Shown: positions 9,470-18,725 of the stretch, in pieces
Numbering within the stretch: the first letter of the stretch is position 1
How the letters are laid out: the number at the start of each line of letters is the position of its first letter
Assembly (NCBI GenBank): GCA_021647375.1
Contig: JAKIUV010000002.1
Coordinates: 1 to 64,000 of the forward strand
Length of the DNA stretch: 64,000 nt
Reading direction: 5' to 3'
Source: Robiginitomaculum sp.
GTDB taxonomy: Bacteria > Pseudomonadota > Alphaproteobacteria > Caulobacterales > Maricaulaceae
The notes under the pieces: generated by a model
What the model saw: the letters and a program-made list of their open reading frames with translations, nothing else
What the model was told of the DNA's origin: nothing
Databases searched by the model: none
Made by a program: the position numbers and the translations under genes

Positions 9470-9951
9470 GCTGTATCCGCCAATTCAAAGGTCACAAGCA
9501 CGCGTACACTGCTGTCATCATTGCGGTATATTTGGGCTTTGCTGAGGACAATATTATACCCCCCCGTCAACTCATCAACCCATACAAAAAACAATTTACC
9601 GTCGACACTGTCAAACCACAGGGTCAATTCTTCCAAACCTTTAGGCTGGCGGCGGGTAATGATGAGGTTATGGGCTTTAGCGGCTTTGGTGATAGTGGAC
9701 TGGAATTGCTCTACGGTTAATTTGGCTATGGATGTAGCGTTCGCATTGGTTTGATTTTGAAGAATACGCTGCCCCTTTTGCATGATTTTTAAATCCAACT
9801 CGGCCTGTTTATAGGCGCGTTCTTGAGCGGCAGGATAATTCGATACGGGCCTATAGAGAAACTGCCAGAGCAGAAGACATACCAGCAATGCGGCGGCGAT
9901 ACCGATGAGGATTTTCTCCCGGTCATTCCTTTGGCTCCATAACTCCGTCAT
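9466..9951 (-). CDS. gspM: Type II secretion system protein M
   Basis: An inner-membrane platform component that partners GspL. The 161-residue protein has a short cytoplasmic N-terminus, one membrane segment (about 15-34, ILIGIAAALLVCLLLWQFLY), then a periplasmic ferredoxin-like domain with a coiled-coil start. Length and topology match GspM, a family with weak sequence conservation, so position between gspL and the operon end carries much of the call. It overlaps both neighbours by four bases, indicating coupled translation. Confidence 0.8.
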   Translation of the reverse strand: MTELWSQRNDREKILIGIAAALLVCLLLWQFLYRPVSNYPAAQERAYKQAELDLKIMQKGQRILQNQTNANATSIAKLTVEQFQSTITKAAKAHNLIITRRQPKGLEELTLWFDSVDGKLFFVWVDELTGGYNIVLSKAQIYRNDDSSVRVLVTFELADTA

Positions 9952-11042
9952 GGTTTTAACCTCAACACTGCATCACCGCTAAGACCGTCCCCGCTTTGTC
10001 TGGTGCCGCTTTCGGCAAACGCCCCGCCGTTGGCAGTTGTTAAGCGTTTCAAACGCTCCACATCATCAAAGCTTGAATAATTAATCGACAATGATAATTG
10101 GGATTTGTCCGCTTCGTAGCGCAGTGATGCAATCTCGACGCCTTCGACCTTACGCACACTAGCCGCAAGCAAGGCTGATAATTTTATGAACTCTTGCCGA
10201 TTGGCTTTCTTAATATCTGATTGTGCGCGCAAGATTGCCTTGGCGGGATTATCGGGTACGTCTTTGCCCGGAAATGTTTCCGTATAAATCTCGGCCATTT
10301 GCGCCTTAAGGGTTTTGGTTTTCTGCCCAATTGAATAACCTTGGAAAATATTCCCAAGTGCAAATGCCAACACAATGCCAGCCGCAATCAGGGCACTGCG
10401 TTTATAGCCCCCTAGCCCCGCCGCGCCGCGTTTGCTATAATCTCCTTGGCGTAAATTTATCGGCGCGTGGCCAACCTGTAATGCCGCAGCTATTTTTTGC
10501 AAGAAGCGTTCAGCATCGACTTGCGGTGGAATGTTTTGCCCGGCATCTAATATAGCGCCTGCCAAGTCTGTCTCTACAGCAAACCCCAATCCATTGCCAG
10601 CCCGTTGGATAATCCGGCCTTCATAGGTGAAGCTGTCAGCGTTCGCGAAACTGTCATAATCGGCGCAGATAATATCCGGCGCAAGCCCGTGTTCAGACAT
10701 GTCCGCAATCAAATTATCCATCACTTTATTTGAGACAATGGCCAAGCGCGTACCGCCCGCGTCCAAGGCAATGTGGTTCTTGTCCAGAGAGGTTGCCAAT
10801 TCGTCTTCTATACTAAAGCCTGCGGCTTGGCGTTTTTGCTTTTCGTTAAGCTGGCCGAGAGTGTGTAGTTTAATGGACACTTGTTGGCCAGGTAGTACGG
10901 CTATTAAACGGCGAAAATTGTGTTCCTTAAGTGCTGTTTTTTCTGCGCCCGTAACCGCACGCCCAGACTCTCCTGTTGTCGTTAGTCCCCATTCCCAAGG
11001 CTCCGCAGGCTTATGGCCTATTATGACAATCAAGTCCGCCAT
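9948..11042 (-). CDS. gspL: Type II secretion system protein L
   Basis: Links the cytoplasmic ATPase GspE to the inner-membrane platform. The 364 residues comprise a cytoplasmic actin-like region (1 to about 215), one membrane segment near 217-236 (ALIAAGIVLAFALGNIF) and a periplasmic ferredoxin-like domain. Its ATG follows directly on the TAG of gspK, and its end overlaps gspM. Sequence conservation in this family is low; operon position and topology make the assignment firm. Confidence 0.85.
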   Translation of the reverse strand: MADLIVIIGHKPAEPWEWGLTTTGESGRAVTGAEKTALKEHNFRRLIAVLPGQQVSIKLHTLGQLNEKQKRQAAGFSIEDELATSLDKNHIALDAGGTRLAIVSNKVMDNLIADMSEHGLAPDIICADYDSFANADSFTYEGRIIQRAGNGLGFAVETDLAGAILDAGQNIPPQVDAERFLQKIAAALQVGHAPINLRQGDYSKRGAAGLGGYKRSALIAAGIVLAFALGNIFQGYSIGQKTKTLKAQMAEIYTETFPGKDVPDNPAKAILRAQSDIKKANRQEFIKLSALLAASVRKVEGVEIASLRYEADKSQLSLSINYSSFDDVERLKRLTTANGGAFAESGTRQSGDGLSGDAVLRLKP

Positions 11043-12056
11043 CTAAAACGCATTCCGCCTGGCGACAAGTTCAACGCCGTTTTCAGCGCCAAGCGCAAAC
11101 CGAACCATTTGGCGGCGAGTTTGCCCCGCACCGGCCAGATCCATTTCCTGGCTCATTTGCACCTGTATCACCAAATCCACCATGTCGGTTTTCACTGCAG
11201 TCATGTTTTTACCTGCGCCTTTTAATTTCAAATCTTCTATAACGGGCAAAGCCCAAACCGCTTCTGTGCTTGCATAGCCTGCTAGCGGTCGTAGTGCAAT
11301 CACTGCTTGGGCGGCTTTTTGGGCTTCGGGCGAGACGGCATCTGTATTACCAAGCAAAAGTGCCAGCAGCGGCCATTGTTCTGGTTCTAATGTGTTGAGG
11401 TTAATCTTGTTCATATTGGCATCAGGTACTGTGCATAAGAGCGGTTTCATTTTCAGATATTGTTCTTGGCTCACCCCCTCGATCGACCGCAATTCAGATA
11501 TATCAACCATCATGGTGTTGGCGGCATGGTAAGGCGGGTTTTGGCTGGTGTAGGTTAGGTCTTCGGCGCCGCCCTGCTCGGGGATGGTATCCCCATCGAC
11601 CCAGTCTTGAATACGGGCGGCAAAGCTCTCGGCTTGGAAGTTGTCAAATTCCATATAGCGGAATAATTGCGCCAGTTCGGCACGGGTTTGTTCTTTAATT
11701 TTGGGTGCTGATAAACGATTGACATTATAGCAATTCCGCCCGTCCTTTGCTTGAATTTGAATGCTACCATCATCGTCTAACGGGAACACAATTGGCTCGC
11801 CGAGCAAGAGTATCTGGTTGAGGCCGCTGGTATCACCAGCCGTATTATCGGCCAGCCAATTGCGGGCAAAATCTTCGCCGCCGAGCATATACCAATCAAT
11901 CTGTTCGGACATTTGCACCCCGACCTCACGTTTTATGGAAAACCTAATGTCGTCCATAATCGCTACCGCCAAAGCTGCCATCACCGTCATCAACAAGAGT
12001 GTGGTGAGGAGAACCGCGCCGCGCTCGTTTTCTCTATTTTGACTACGCCACATCAT
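11043..12056 (-). CDS. gspK: Type II secretion minor pseudopilin K
   Basis: The tip pseudopilin, 337 residues, much larger than the other pseudopilins as expected. A short leader ending at ERG precedes the hydrophobic helix AVLLTTLLLMTVMAALAVAI. As usual for GspK, there is no Glu at position 5 of the mature chain. A large alpha-helical domain insert follows, including the NLNTLEPEQWPLLALLL region characteristic of the family. It is predicted to form the I-J-K tip complex with the two genes just upstream and to be processed by the prepilin peptidase at 8517. Confidence 0.9.
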   Translation of the reverse strand: MMWRSQNRENERGAVLLTTLLLMTVMAALAVAIMDDIRFSIKREVGVQMSEQIDWYMLGGEDFARNWLADNTAGDTSGLNQILLLGEPIVFPLDDDGSIQIQAKDGRNCYNVNRLSAPKIKEQTRAELAQLFRYMEFDNFQAESFAARIQDWVDGDTIPEQGGAEDLTYTSQNPPYHAANTMMVDISELRSIEGVSQEQYLKMKPLLCTVPDANMNKINLNTLEPEQWPLLALLLGNTDAVSPEAQKAAQAVIALRPLAGYASTEAVWALPVIEDLKLKGAGKNMTAVKTDMVDLVIQVQMSQEMDLAGAGQTRRQMVRFALGAENGVELVARRNAF

Positions 12057-12688
12057 TGGTCTGCCCCGACGCGGAACACTTGACGTAATTTATCACCGCC
12101 TTCAAATTCCAACTCAACAGAAGCAAGTACGGGCATTGCAGCTACGCCCAGCGGCGGCGCGCCCGTTAGCCAATTATCGCGCCAGTTTTCGCCGTCGTAA
12201 AAGCCGAGCGTGACAGCCTCCACGCCTTTCATTAAGCTTTGCTCGAATAGAGGCGTGGCCGTTACCGGATTAAACCGCGCACGCACTTGCCGCACCAATA
12301 TTTTGTCCCGCAGCACATAGGATACCGCTTGCAAATCACTACGCTTTTCCAAGCCGCCCGGATTATCCCAGCCCGTGCGTGATAGGGATAGGAACTGCTC
12401 CCCATTTCCCGCGCCAAATTGCGAACCACCCATAAATATTACTTGGTCAGGCTGGCCAAATTCATCGGTTTTTGGGATAGCCAAACTATTGGCAAAATCG
12501 GATTTTAGCAAAATACGCAATGTGGAGCGTTGGCGTAATTCATCGCTCTTGCGGCTCATTAAGTCCTTTGAGCGCAAAGTCGATGTCAAAACCGCTATGC
12601 TGGCAGCGGACAGAATAGAGAATATAAATAGAGCGACCAGCACTTCGACCAAGGTGAAACCCGATTGTTTTTGCGCATATTTTTTCAT
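12053..12688 (-). CDS. gspJ: Type II secretion minor pseudopilin J
   Basis: A 211-residue minor pseudopilin. The prepilin cleavage motif QSG-FTLVEVLVALFIFSIL near residue 10 has the conserved Glu5 of the mature chain, followed by the globular domain ending in LELEFEGGDKLRQVFRVG. Length fits GspJ. It overlaps gspI and gspK by four bases on each side and forms part of the pseudopilus tip. Confidence 0.9.
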   Translation of the reverse strand: MKKYAQKQSGFTLVEVLVALFIFSILSAASIAVLTSTLRSKDLMSRKSDELRQRSTLRILLKSDFANSLAIPKTDEFGQPDQVIFMGGSQFGAGNGEQFLSLSRTGWDNPGGLEKRSDLQAVSYVLRDKILVRQVRARFNPVTATPLFEQSLMKGVEAVTLGFYDGENWRDNWLTGAPPLGVAAMPVLASVELEFEGGDKLRQVFRVGADQ

Positions 12689-13074
12689 TGCTCAACCCTA
12701 ATTTGGGTCGCTGGTTTACGGGCGGAAAAAGCCGTGCGGCTGACCAATATTTGTTCAGATGTCTTTTCTTTAACATCTATGGTTAGTCTATAAAATCCGG
12801 ATGTGCCCGTGTCTTCGGTGCGAATTTTCCACAGCCAGTCCCGCCCGGCCAATTGCACCCCGTCTTGGCGCGTACCGGGTTTAATCGCAGTTTGCGAATT
12901 GAGCGCCAACAGCAATTGATTGTCGGCCACTATGCCCGCCAGTTGTTTTTTTTCAAGCACTTGAACGGCGCGGATGTTTTCAGTGCCCGCATGCATCAAG
13001 CCCATAATGGCTGTGCTGAAAATCAACAGCGCCGCCAAGACTTCGATCAGTGTAAATCCAGCATCTTTCCTCAT
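12685..13074 (-). CDS. gspI: Type II secretion minor pseudopilin I
   Basis: A 129-residue minor pseudopilin with a very short leader (MRKDAG) before the methylated-Phe helix FTLIEVLAALLIFSTAIMGL. The downstream KQLAGIVADNQLLL stretch matches the GspI pattern in which the hydrophobic helix leads into an ANN/ADN-type segment. It nucleates the tip together with GspJ and GspK. Four-base overlaps with gspH and gspJ indicate translational coupling. Confidence 0.9.
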   Translation of the reverse strand: MRKDAGFTLIEVLAALLIFSTAIMGLMHAGTENIRAVQVLEKKQLAGIVADNQLLLALNSQTAIKPGTRQDGVQLAGRDWLWKIRTEDTGTSGFYRLTIDVKEKTSEQILVSRTAFSARKPATQIRVEQ

Positions 13075-13598
13075 GTTTTTGTATCCGTTGTGATAGTGCC
13101 GTCAATAGCGCCTGTAATGACAAACCGCGACGCACCGTTTTGCATGCGTAGTTTAAACGGCGTCCCCAGTCCGGTCGTATCGTAACGAATAACCGGGATG
13201 TCGGATTTCTCTGCGGCTTCTAGGTCTATTTTGGCACTGCTCTGGGTTAACTCCAATTCAGGCCTGCCCTCTGCGCCAAATTCAAACTCTGCCACGGTCT
13301 CCCAAATGTCAAAACTATAGCGCACAACGGAATAGCCGTTTTTAGTGAAACTAATGCCCATGGGCTGATGCTCTATCATGCCGGTTTGCGCGGCCATTTC
13401 AATACGGCTGGCTAGTAATTTTCCCTGCGTATACAAAGGGTCTTGTTTGGCAGGTATATTTATCACCACAGCCCCCGCCATCATGGCAATAATGAACAAT
13501 ACGGCTAGTATTTCGACCAGAGTAAATCCGGCCTGCCCTATTTGTCTGGTGTTATTTTTGCCAGCTTTAGTTTTGCCAGTTGGTGATGTCGGCATCAT
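13071..13598 (-). CDS. gspH: Type II secretion minor pseudopilin H
   Basis: A 175-residue pseudopilin with a leader of about 23 residues ending at GQAG, then FTLVEILAVLFIIAMMAGAV and a beta-rich domain with RIEMAAQTGMIEHQPMGISF, typical of GspH. The start lies inside the 3' end of gspG, an overlap of 32 bases, longer than other overlaps in the operon. A second ATG immediately follows the first. It connects the GspG shaft to the tip complex. Confidence 0.88.
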   Translation of the reverse strand: MMPTSPTGKTKAGKNNTRQIGQAGFTLVEILAVLFIIAMMAGAVVINIPAKQDPLYTQGKLLASRIEMAAQTGMIEHQPMGISFTKNGYSVVRYSFDIWETVAEFEFGAEGRPELELTQSSAKIDLEAAEKSDIPVIRYDTTGLGTPFKLRMQNGASRFVITGAIDGTITTDTKT

Positions 13599-14004
13599 TG
13601 CCCTCTCCGCCTTCTACGCCGTCTGCACCGTAAGACCAAAGGTCGAAGCGGCCATTATCGCCAGGATAGGCATAATTGTAAGGATTGCCCCATGGGTCGT
13701 CTGGCAGTATTTTTATATACCCGTCCGGATTAGCCCGCTCATCACCACCAGATTGTGCGCCAACTAAAACATCCAGGGTTTCCGGATATGTGCTGGTGTC
13801 CAGATTATAATACTCAAGGGCTTGGCTGAGGCGGGCAATGTCAATCTTGGCTTTGTCGCCCCGCGCTTGGTTCATTCTGGGCAGGACATTGATAACAACG
13901 ATTGTACCCATTATCGCAATAATCGTCATAGTGACCATAACCTCAACCAGCGTAAATCCAGACTCTTTTCTGCGGGGTAGGTTCTTCTTTTTCTTTTCAA
14001 TCAT
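13567..14004 (-). CDS. gspG: Type II secretion major pseudopilin G
   Basis: The shaft subunit of the pseudopilus, 145 residues. A 16-residue basic leader ending ESG precedes FTLVEVMVTMTIIAIMGTIVV, and the C-terminal half has the hallmark DPWGNPYNYAYPG followed by FDLWSYGADGVEGGEGNDADITNW, the calcium-binding loop region of GspG. An AGGAG-type site (aaggctcct complement) precedes the ATG. This is the most strongly conserved pseudopilin and anchors the identity of the operon. Confidence 0.97.
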   Translation of the reverse strand: MIEKKKKNLPRRKESGFTLVEVMVTMTIIAIMGTIVVINVLPRMNQARGDKAKIDIARLSQALEYYNLDTSTYPETLDVLVGAQSGGDERANPDGYIKILPDDPWGNPYNYAYPGDNGRFDLWSYGADGVEGGEGNDADITNWQN

Positions 14005-14013
14005 GAAAGGCTC

Positions 14014-15240
14014 CTAAAACGACATCGTGTTAAGCCGTAAAATCGGCAAGAATATTGCGGCGACGATCATCATGACCACACCACCAAGGAAAATAATTAT
14101 TGCAGGCTCCAGCAAGTTTAGCACGATTGTGGTCGAACTATCAAACTCGCTTTCCATATAATCTGCGGCAATGGCGAACATAGCGCCCAAGTCGCCGCCC
14201 TGCTCCCCGCTGGCTATCATATGTATCATCAAGGGCGGAAATACCGGATGGCGTTTTAGCGCCCCGCCGACCGAACTCCCGCCGCGTACTTCCTCGATGA
14301 CCTTATCCGTGGCCTCATACATCACCAAATTGCGCAAAGTGTTCTTAGCCGTCCCCATAGCCGTTAACACAGGCGTCCCGCTATCGAGTAATCCTGCCAT
14401 AGTGCGGGCAAACCGTGCCGCATTCATATCGCGATTGAGGTTACCAATGAATGGTAGTTTCAAGACAAATCTATCTACGACCAAACGGAACCGCCGGACT
14501 TTAATAGCCTGAATAAAGACGGCTACACCCAGAGCAATCCCTAGCACCAACCACAAACCATTGGCTTGTAACCATTCAGAAATCCCGATGGTTATTTTAG
14601 TCAGGCGCGGTAATTCTTGGTTGAAACTATCAAATTGGCTGACGACTTTCGGTACCACCGTCACCATCAATATGGTGATAACCCCCAGCGCCACCACGCT
14701 CAAAATAATTGGATAAACCGTAGCCCCCAAAACTTTGCGGCGAACCTTTTGCGCAGATTCCAAATCGCCCGCCAGCCGGGTCAATACCGGGCCGAGTTGT
14801 CCGGAATCTTCCCCTGACGCCACCATGGAGCAATAGAGCGGCGAGTAAGTTTTATCGCGGGACATGGCTTGGGACAAACGTCGTCCCTCAAGAATTTGGC
14901 GGCGTACCTCCAACAATGAAGTTCGCATAGGCGAACCTTCGAACTGTAGGGCGGTGACCTTGAGGGCTTCGGAGACGGGCGTCCCAGCCTCGACCAAAAT
15001 TGCCAATTGCCGGGTCGCCTGTGTCAGGACTTTAGTTTTGACTTTACCTACTTTTTCCTTAACTTTTTTCTCGGTTTTTTGCCCTTTTTGCCCCTTTTTA
15101 TCAGCCGCCGCATGCATATTTATTGGCGTTAGATCACGCGCACGCAAATCCCGGCGTGCCGCGCGGGCGCTCGTGGCCATAACCGTGCCTTTGCTGGTTT
15201 TACCTTTGGCATTGACGGCCTCGTAATCATAGGCTTGCAT
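14014..15240 (-). CDS. gspF: Type II secretion inner-membrane protein F
   Basis: The central polytopic platform protein, 408 residues, with two tandem T2SF domains: the first about 75-195 (LAILVEAGTPVSEAL, YSPLYCSMVASGEDSGQLG), the second about 275-400 (MAGLLDSGTPVLTAM, HMIASGEQGGDLGAM), and three membrane segments near 180-205, 225-245 and 375-400. A lysine-rich linker (about 45-70) is unusually charged. The ATG overlaps the TAA of gspE (TAATG). Confidence 0.95.
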   Translation of the reverse strand: MQAYDYEAVNAKGKTSKGTVMATSARAARRDLRARDLTPINMHAAADKKGQKGQKTEKKVKEKVGKVKTKVLTQATRQLAILVEAGTPVSEALKVTALQFEGSPMRTSLLEVRRQILEGRRLSQAMSRDKTYSPLYCSMVASGEDSGQLGPVLTRLAGDLESAQKVRRKVLGATVYPIILSVVALGVITILMVTVVPKVVSQFDSFNQELPRLTKITIGISEWLQANGLWLVLGIALGVAVFIQAIKVRRFRLVVDRFVLKLPFIGNLNRDMNAARFARTMAGLLDSGTPVLTAMGTAKNTLRNLVMYEATDKVIEEVRGGSSVGGALKRHPVFPPLMIHMIASGEQGGDLGAMFAIAADYMESEFDSSTTIVLNLLEPAIIIFLGGVVMMIVAAIFLPILRLNTMSF

Positions 15241-16751
15241 TAGCTGCTACCTATTCTTTGGCTCGTTTCGCGGCACACGCGCAAGACTTCTTCGGCGCTG
15301 GCCGTCCCCTCGGACACATGCCGTGCGCCGCTTTGCATTAGGGTGTCAGACGTTTTAAACGCATAGGCCGCCATATCTTGCTCGCGGGCGCCGTCGTGTA
15401 TCATGGCGCGCAAATTATCGTCCATAGCCACCATTTCGTACAAACCAACCCGCCCTGTATAGCCAATCCCGTGACAAGTTTCGCATCCTTTCGGGTGGTA
15501 GAATGTATGTTTGCCGCTTAACCCCAAAAGCCTAAGTTCAGTATCGTCTGGCGCATAAGGCGTTTTACATTTTTCGCAGAGGCGGCGCACCAGTCTTTGT
15601 GCCACAATCGCAGTCACCGTTGACGCTAGCAAAAACCTTTCAATACCCATATCGCGCAAACGGGTAATGGCGGCAACCGCCGAATTTGTATGGACAGTGG
15701 ACAAAACCAAATGCCCAGTCAGGCTGGCTTGCACTGCGATCTCTGCCGTCTCCGGGTCGCGGATTTCCCCGACCATAACCACGTCCGGGTCTTGGCGCAA
15801 AATCGCCCGTAGCCCCGCCGCAAAGGTCATGCCGACCTTATTGTTAACTTGGGTTTGACCGATACCGTCCAGAGCATATTCTATGGGGTCTTCGACCGTC
15901 AAGATATTGCGCGACGCATCATTGAGCATAGAAAGCCCAGCGTAAAGCGTGGTGGTTTTACCAGAACCTGTTGGTCCCGTGACCAAAATTATGCCGTTAG
16001 GTGTGGCTAAAGCATTGGTGAAAGCGGCAGTCATGTCCTCGGTCATGCCCAGCTCTTTGACCCCGAACAATGCTTGTTCTTTACTGAGCAAGCGCAAAAC
16101 TGCACGCTCGCCGTATTTTGAGGGCAAGGTCGAAACCCGCACATCTATGGCCTGCGCCCCCAATGTCAGAGAGAAACGACCATCTTGAGGTACACGCTTT
16201 TTGGCAATGTCAAGCCGCGCCATGACCTTGATACGCGACACCAATACACCAGCCAAATTGGCCGAAAGTGACAGAACTTCACGCAATGTGCCGTCGACCC
16301 GAAACCTTACGGATAAGCGTTTCTCATGGGGTTCAATATGAATATCAGACGCGCGCAGTTTTATGGCTTCTTGGATAAGTCCGTTTATCATACGGATAAC
16401 CGGCGCATCATCGTCACTGTCGAGCAAGTCTTCGGTCTGGGGTATGTCTTCGGCCAGAGAATAGAGATTGCCCTGCTCGGTGATGGCGTCGGCTGAACTA
16501 GCTAAGCCGTTACTGGCATAGGCTACGGATAGAGATTTATCAAATTCCGCGTGGGTAAGTTCAGTTAAAACAATCGGCGTATCCAAAACCCGCCTAGCCT
16601 CAAGAATGGCTTCGCGGCGCACGCCAGGGCGTACACCGATACTAACCGTGCTACTCGTTTTAACATCGCCCGCGTCCAGCACAACTAGCCCCCATTCCTT
16701 AGCGAAGCTATAGGCTAGATTGCTGTTCTGGGTTTCTGGTGAAGAATTCAC
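15240..16751 (-). CDS. gspE: Type II secretion ATPase E
   Basis: The cytoplasmic hexameric ATPase that drives pseudopilus assembly. The 503-residue protein has an N1E-type domain, the Asp-rich DLLDSDDDAPVIRMIN linker near 110-123, the RASDIHIEP signature near 133-141, Walker A GPTGSGKT (259-266), an Asp box and Walker B region around DPDVVMVGEIRD, and the His box LSTVHTN. A C-terminal four-cysteine zinc motif follows (CEKC ... CETC), diagnostic for GspE versus pilus retraction ATPases. It partners GspL and GspF. Confidence 0.96.
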   Translation of the reverse strand: MNSSPETQNSNLAYSFAKEWGLVVLDAGDVKTSSTVSIGVRPGVRREAILEARRVLDTPIVLTELTHAEFDKSLSVAYASNGLASSADAITEQGNLYSLAEDIPQTEDLLDSDDDAPVIRMINGLIQEAIKLRASDIHIEPHEKRLSVRFRVDGTLREVLSLSANLAGVLVSRIKVMARLDIAKKRVPQDGRFSLTLGAQAIDVRVSTLPSKYGERAVLRLLSKEQALFGVKELGMTEDMTAAFTNALATPNGIILVTGPTGSGKTTTLYAGLSMLNDASRNILTVEDPIEYALDGIGQTQVNNKVGMTFAAGLRAILRQDPDVVMVGEIRDPETAEIAVQASLTGHLVLSTVHTNSAVAAITRLRDMGIERFLLASTVTAIVAQRLVRRLCEKCKTPYAPDDTELRLLGLSGKHTFYHPKGCETCHGIGYTGRVGLYEMVAMDDNLRAMIHDGAREQDMAAYAFKTSDTLMQSGARHVSEGTASAEEVLRVCRETSQRIGSS

Positions 16752-16760
16752 TGTGTGCCT

Positions 16761-18725
16761 CTATTTATCAAAATAGCCCATATCGCGCAGAGCTTCGTCC
16801 AATCTCGACTTTTCGGCGCCAATTCTACGGCGCTCTTCGCGGCGAATAATGTCCATTTTTTTCTGGGTCAGAGGCGTGGCGTCATCTCCGCTACGAATAA
16901 TAGTCGCGCGGATGAACACCATAAGATTGGTGCGCCTACGGATATTGTTTTTAGATCTAAACAAATTCCCCAAAACCGGAATATCACCAAGGATCGGCAC
17001 TTGCGAGCGGAATAATTGTTCGTCGTCCTGCATCAAACCACCCAGCACAATTATCTCACCGTCATTGGCCAGAACTGTGGTGGAAATTTCGCGTTTATTG
17101 GTCACAAGATCTGCTGCAACTGTCGAAGCCTCCACTGAAATACTGGAAACTTCCTGTTTTATTTCTAGCCGAACCACGTCGCCTTGATTGATCTGGGGCA
17201 GGACTTCTAATTTAATGCCTATTTCTTCGCGGTTAATAGTGCGGAACGGGTTATTGTTGTTATTGCCCAGAGTCTCGCCGCTCGTGAAGGGTACTTCTTG
17301 ACCCACCAGAAATGTTGCAGGCACATTATCAAGCGTGGTCACAAATGGGGTTGAGAGCACATTGGAGTCCGTATCGTTTTTCACAGCGTTTAAAATAGCC
17401 CCAAACAAACCACTACTACCGCTCCCCCCAAATCCGATCGTGCCGCCCGTCAAACCGAGCAATGAAGACACCGCCGCATCTTGTAAATCGCCACTTGTCA
17501 CCGCATCAACACTATTGCCAGCAAGCGCACCAGCGAGGGCTAAGAGATTGGGAGCAGAGCGGGAATAGTTGGTAGATAGTAATGGTAAAGCACTATTTTC
17601 ATTGCCTGCAAGTAGGAATTGCACACCCAAATCTTCAGCAGCTGTATCTGAAATATCGACAATAATCGCTTCGACCAGCACTTGTGGTCTGCGGACATCA
17701 AGACGGCGGACAACCGTTTCCAGTGCCTCTTGTACCTTTGGTGTCGCACTAATAATCAGAGCATTACTGCCTGGGTCATAAGCAACACTGGGTTTTTCGC
17801 CCTTATTAACCTTGTCCTCGAATGTTGGCAGAATTTTCTCCAGAACGGCAACAATGTCGTCCCCATTGGCGAAACGCAGTGCAATAACGCTCACCCTACC
17901 GCGCAGTTGTACGCTGGCCTGATCCATACGCAACACCATGGCTTTCAGCTGTGCCACAGACGCCGGGTCGCCGCGTAAAACTAGGGTATTTGTGGCTTCG
18001 ATAGCAACGGCTTTCACGGTTTCACCGATCACCACATTATTACGGATTTGCGGTTTGCCGCTCCCCATAAGTTCGCGCACAGCGTCTTTGGCATCGCGCG
18101 CATTTATATTACGCAGGGCAATAGTTTCTATAGCCGCCTGGTCAACATCCATAGCGTCTATGATTTTGCGCGCCTTGCGAATGTTTTCCGGATAATCAGT
18201 GATGACCAAGACCCGCCCGCCCGGTGTGGAGGTCAAACGGCCTTGAGAATGCATAACGGGTTTGATAAGCTTGGCCGCATTGGAAGCATCGCCGTGGCTT
18301 AGTTTCAAAATTTCGGTGACAAATGCCCCCACCGTAGTGCGACCGCTTTTAATAGGCGCATCTTGGGCAGCACCTTGGATTAAGGTAACACGGTAAGCAC
18401 CGCTAGAGGTCGGAACAGCCGTAAACCCGCGCACCCGCAGCACATCCATAAATACCGCAAACACTTCGCTTTTACTCAGTTCAGCTTGGGAGGTTACTGT
18501 CACAGTCCCGGTCACACGCGGGTCAACAATAAATGTCTTGCCCGTCAAAACCGACATATCTTCGATGAACGCCCGAATATCGGCATCTTTCAAATTGACC
18601 ACATGCCCCTTTGACCCTTTTTGGGAACTATTCTGAGCAAGTGTTGGCACAGCCATCATGAATAGTGACAATGCCACAGATATTATGACAAATAACTTCG
18701 TAACAAATTTCCCAAACTTTATCAT
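16761..18725 (-). CDS. gspD: Type II secretion outer-membrane secretin D
   Basis: Forms the outer-membrane channel of the system. Starting at the ATG at 18725, which overlaps the gspC stop as ATGA, it has 654 residues and a signal peptide (MIKFGKFVTKLFVIISVALS..., ending at TLAQ). N0-N3 ring domains follow (NLKDADIRAFIEDMS; KIIDAMDVDQAAIETIALRN; VIALRFANGDDIVAVLEKI), then a Ser/Gly-rich loop (GGTIGFGGSGSSGLFG) in the N3 region. The secretin barrel contains VGQEVPFTSGE, the VLGGLMQDDE gate region and VPILGDIPVLGNLFR. A longer in-frame extension reaches into gspC but lacks support. Confidence 0.95.
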   Translation of the reverse strand: MIKFGKFVTKLFVIISVALSLFMMAVPTLAQNSSQKGSKGHVVNLKDADIRAFIEDMSVLTGKTFIVDPRVTGTVTVTSQAELSKSEVFAVFMDVLRVRGFTAVPTSSGAYRVTLIQGAAQDAPIKSGRTTVGAFVTEILKLSHGDASNAAKLIKPVMHSQGRLTSTPGGRVLVITDYPENIRKARKIIDAMDVDQAAIETIALRNINARDAKDAVRELMGSGKPQIRNNVVIGETVKAVAIEATNTLVLRGDPASVAQLKAMVLRMDQASVQLRGRVSVIALRFANGDDIVAVLEKILPTFEDKVNKGEKPSVAYDPGSNALIISATPKVQEALETVVRRLDVRRPQVLVEAIIVDISDTAAEDLGVQFLLAGNENSALPLLSTNYSRSAPNLLALAGALAGNSVDAVTSGDLQDAAVSSLLGLTGGTIGFGGSGSSGLFGAILNAVKNDTDSNVLSTPFVTTLDNVPATFLVGQEVPFTSGETLGNNNNNPFRTINREEIGIKLEVLPQINQGDVVRLEIKQEVSSISVEASTVAADLVTNKREISTTVLANDGEIIVLGGLMQDDEQLFRSQVPILGDIPVLGNLFRSKNNIRRRTNLMVFIRATIIRSGDDATPLTQKKMDIIRREERRRIGAEKSRLDEALRDMGYFDK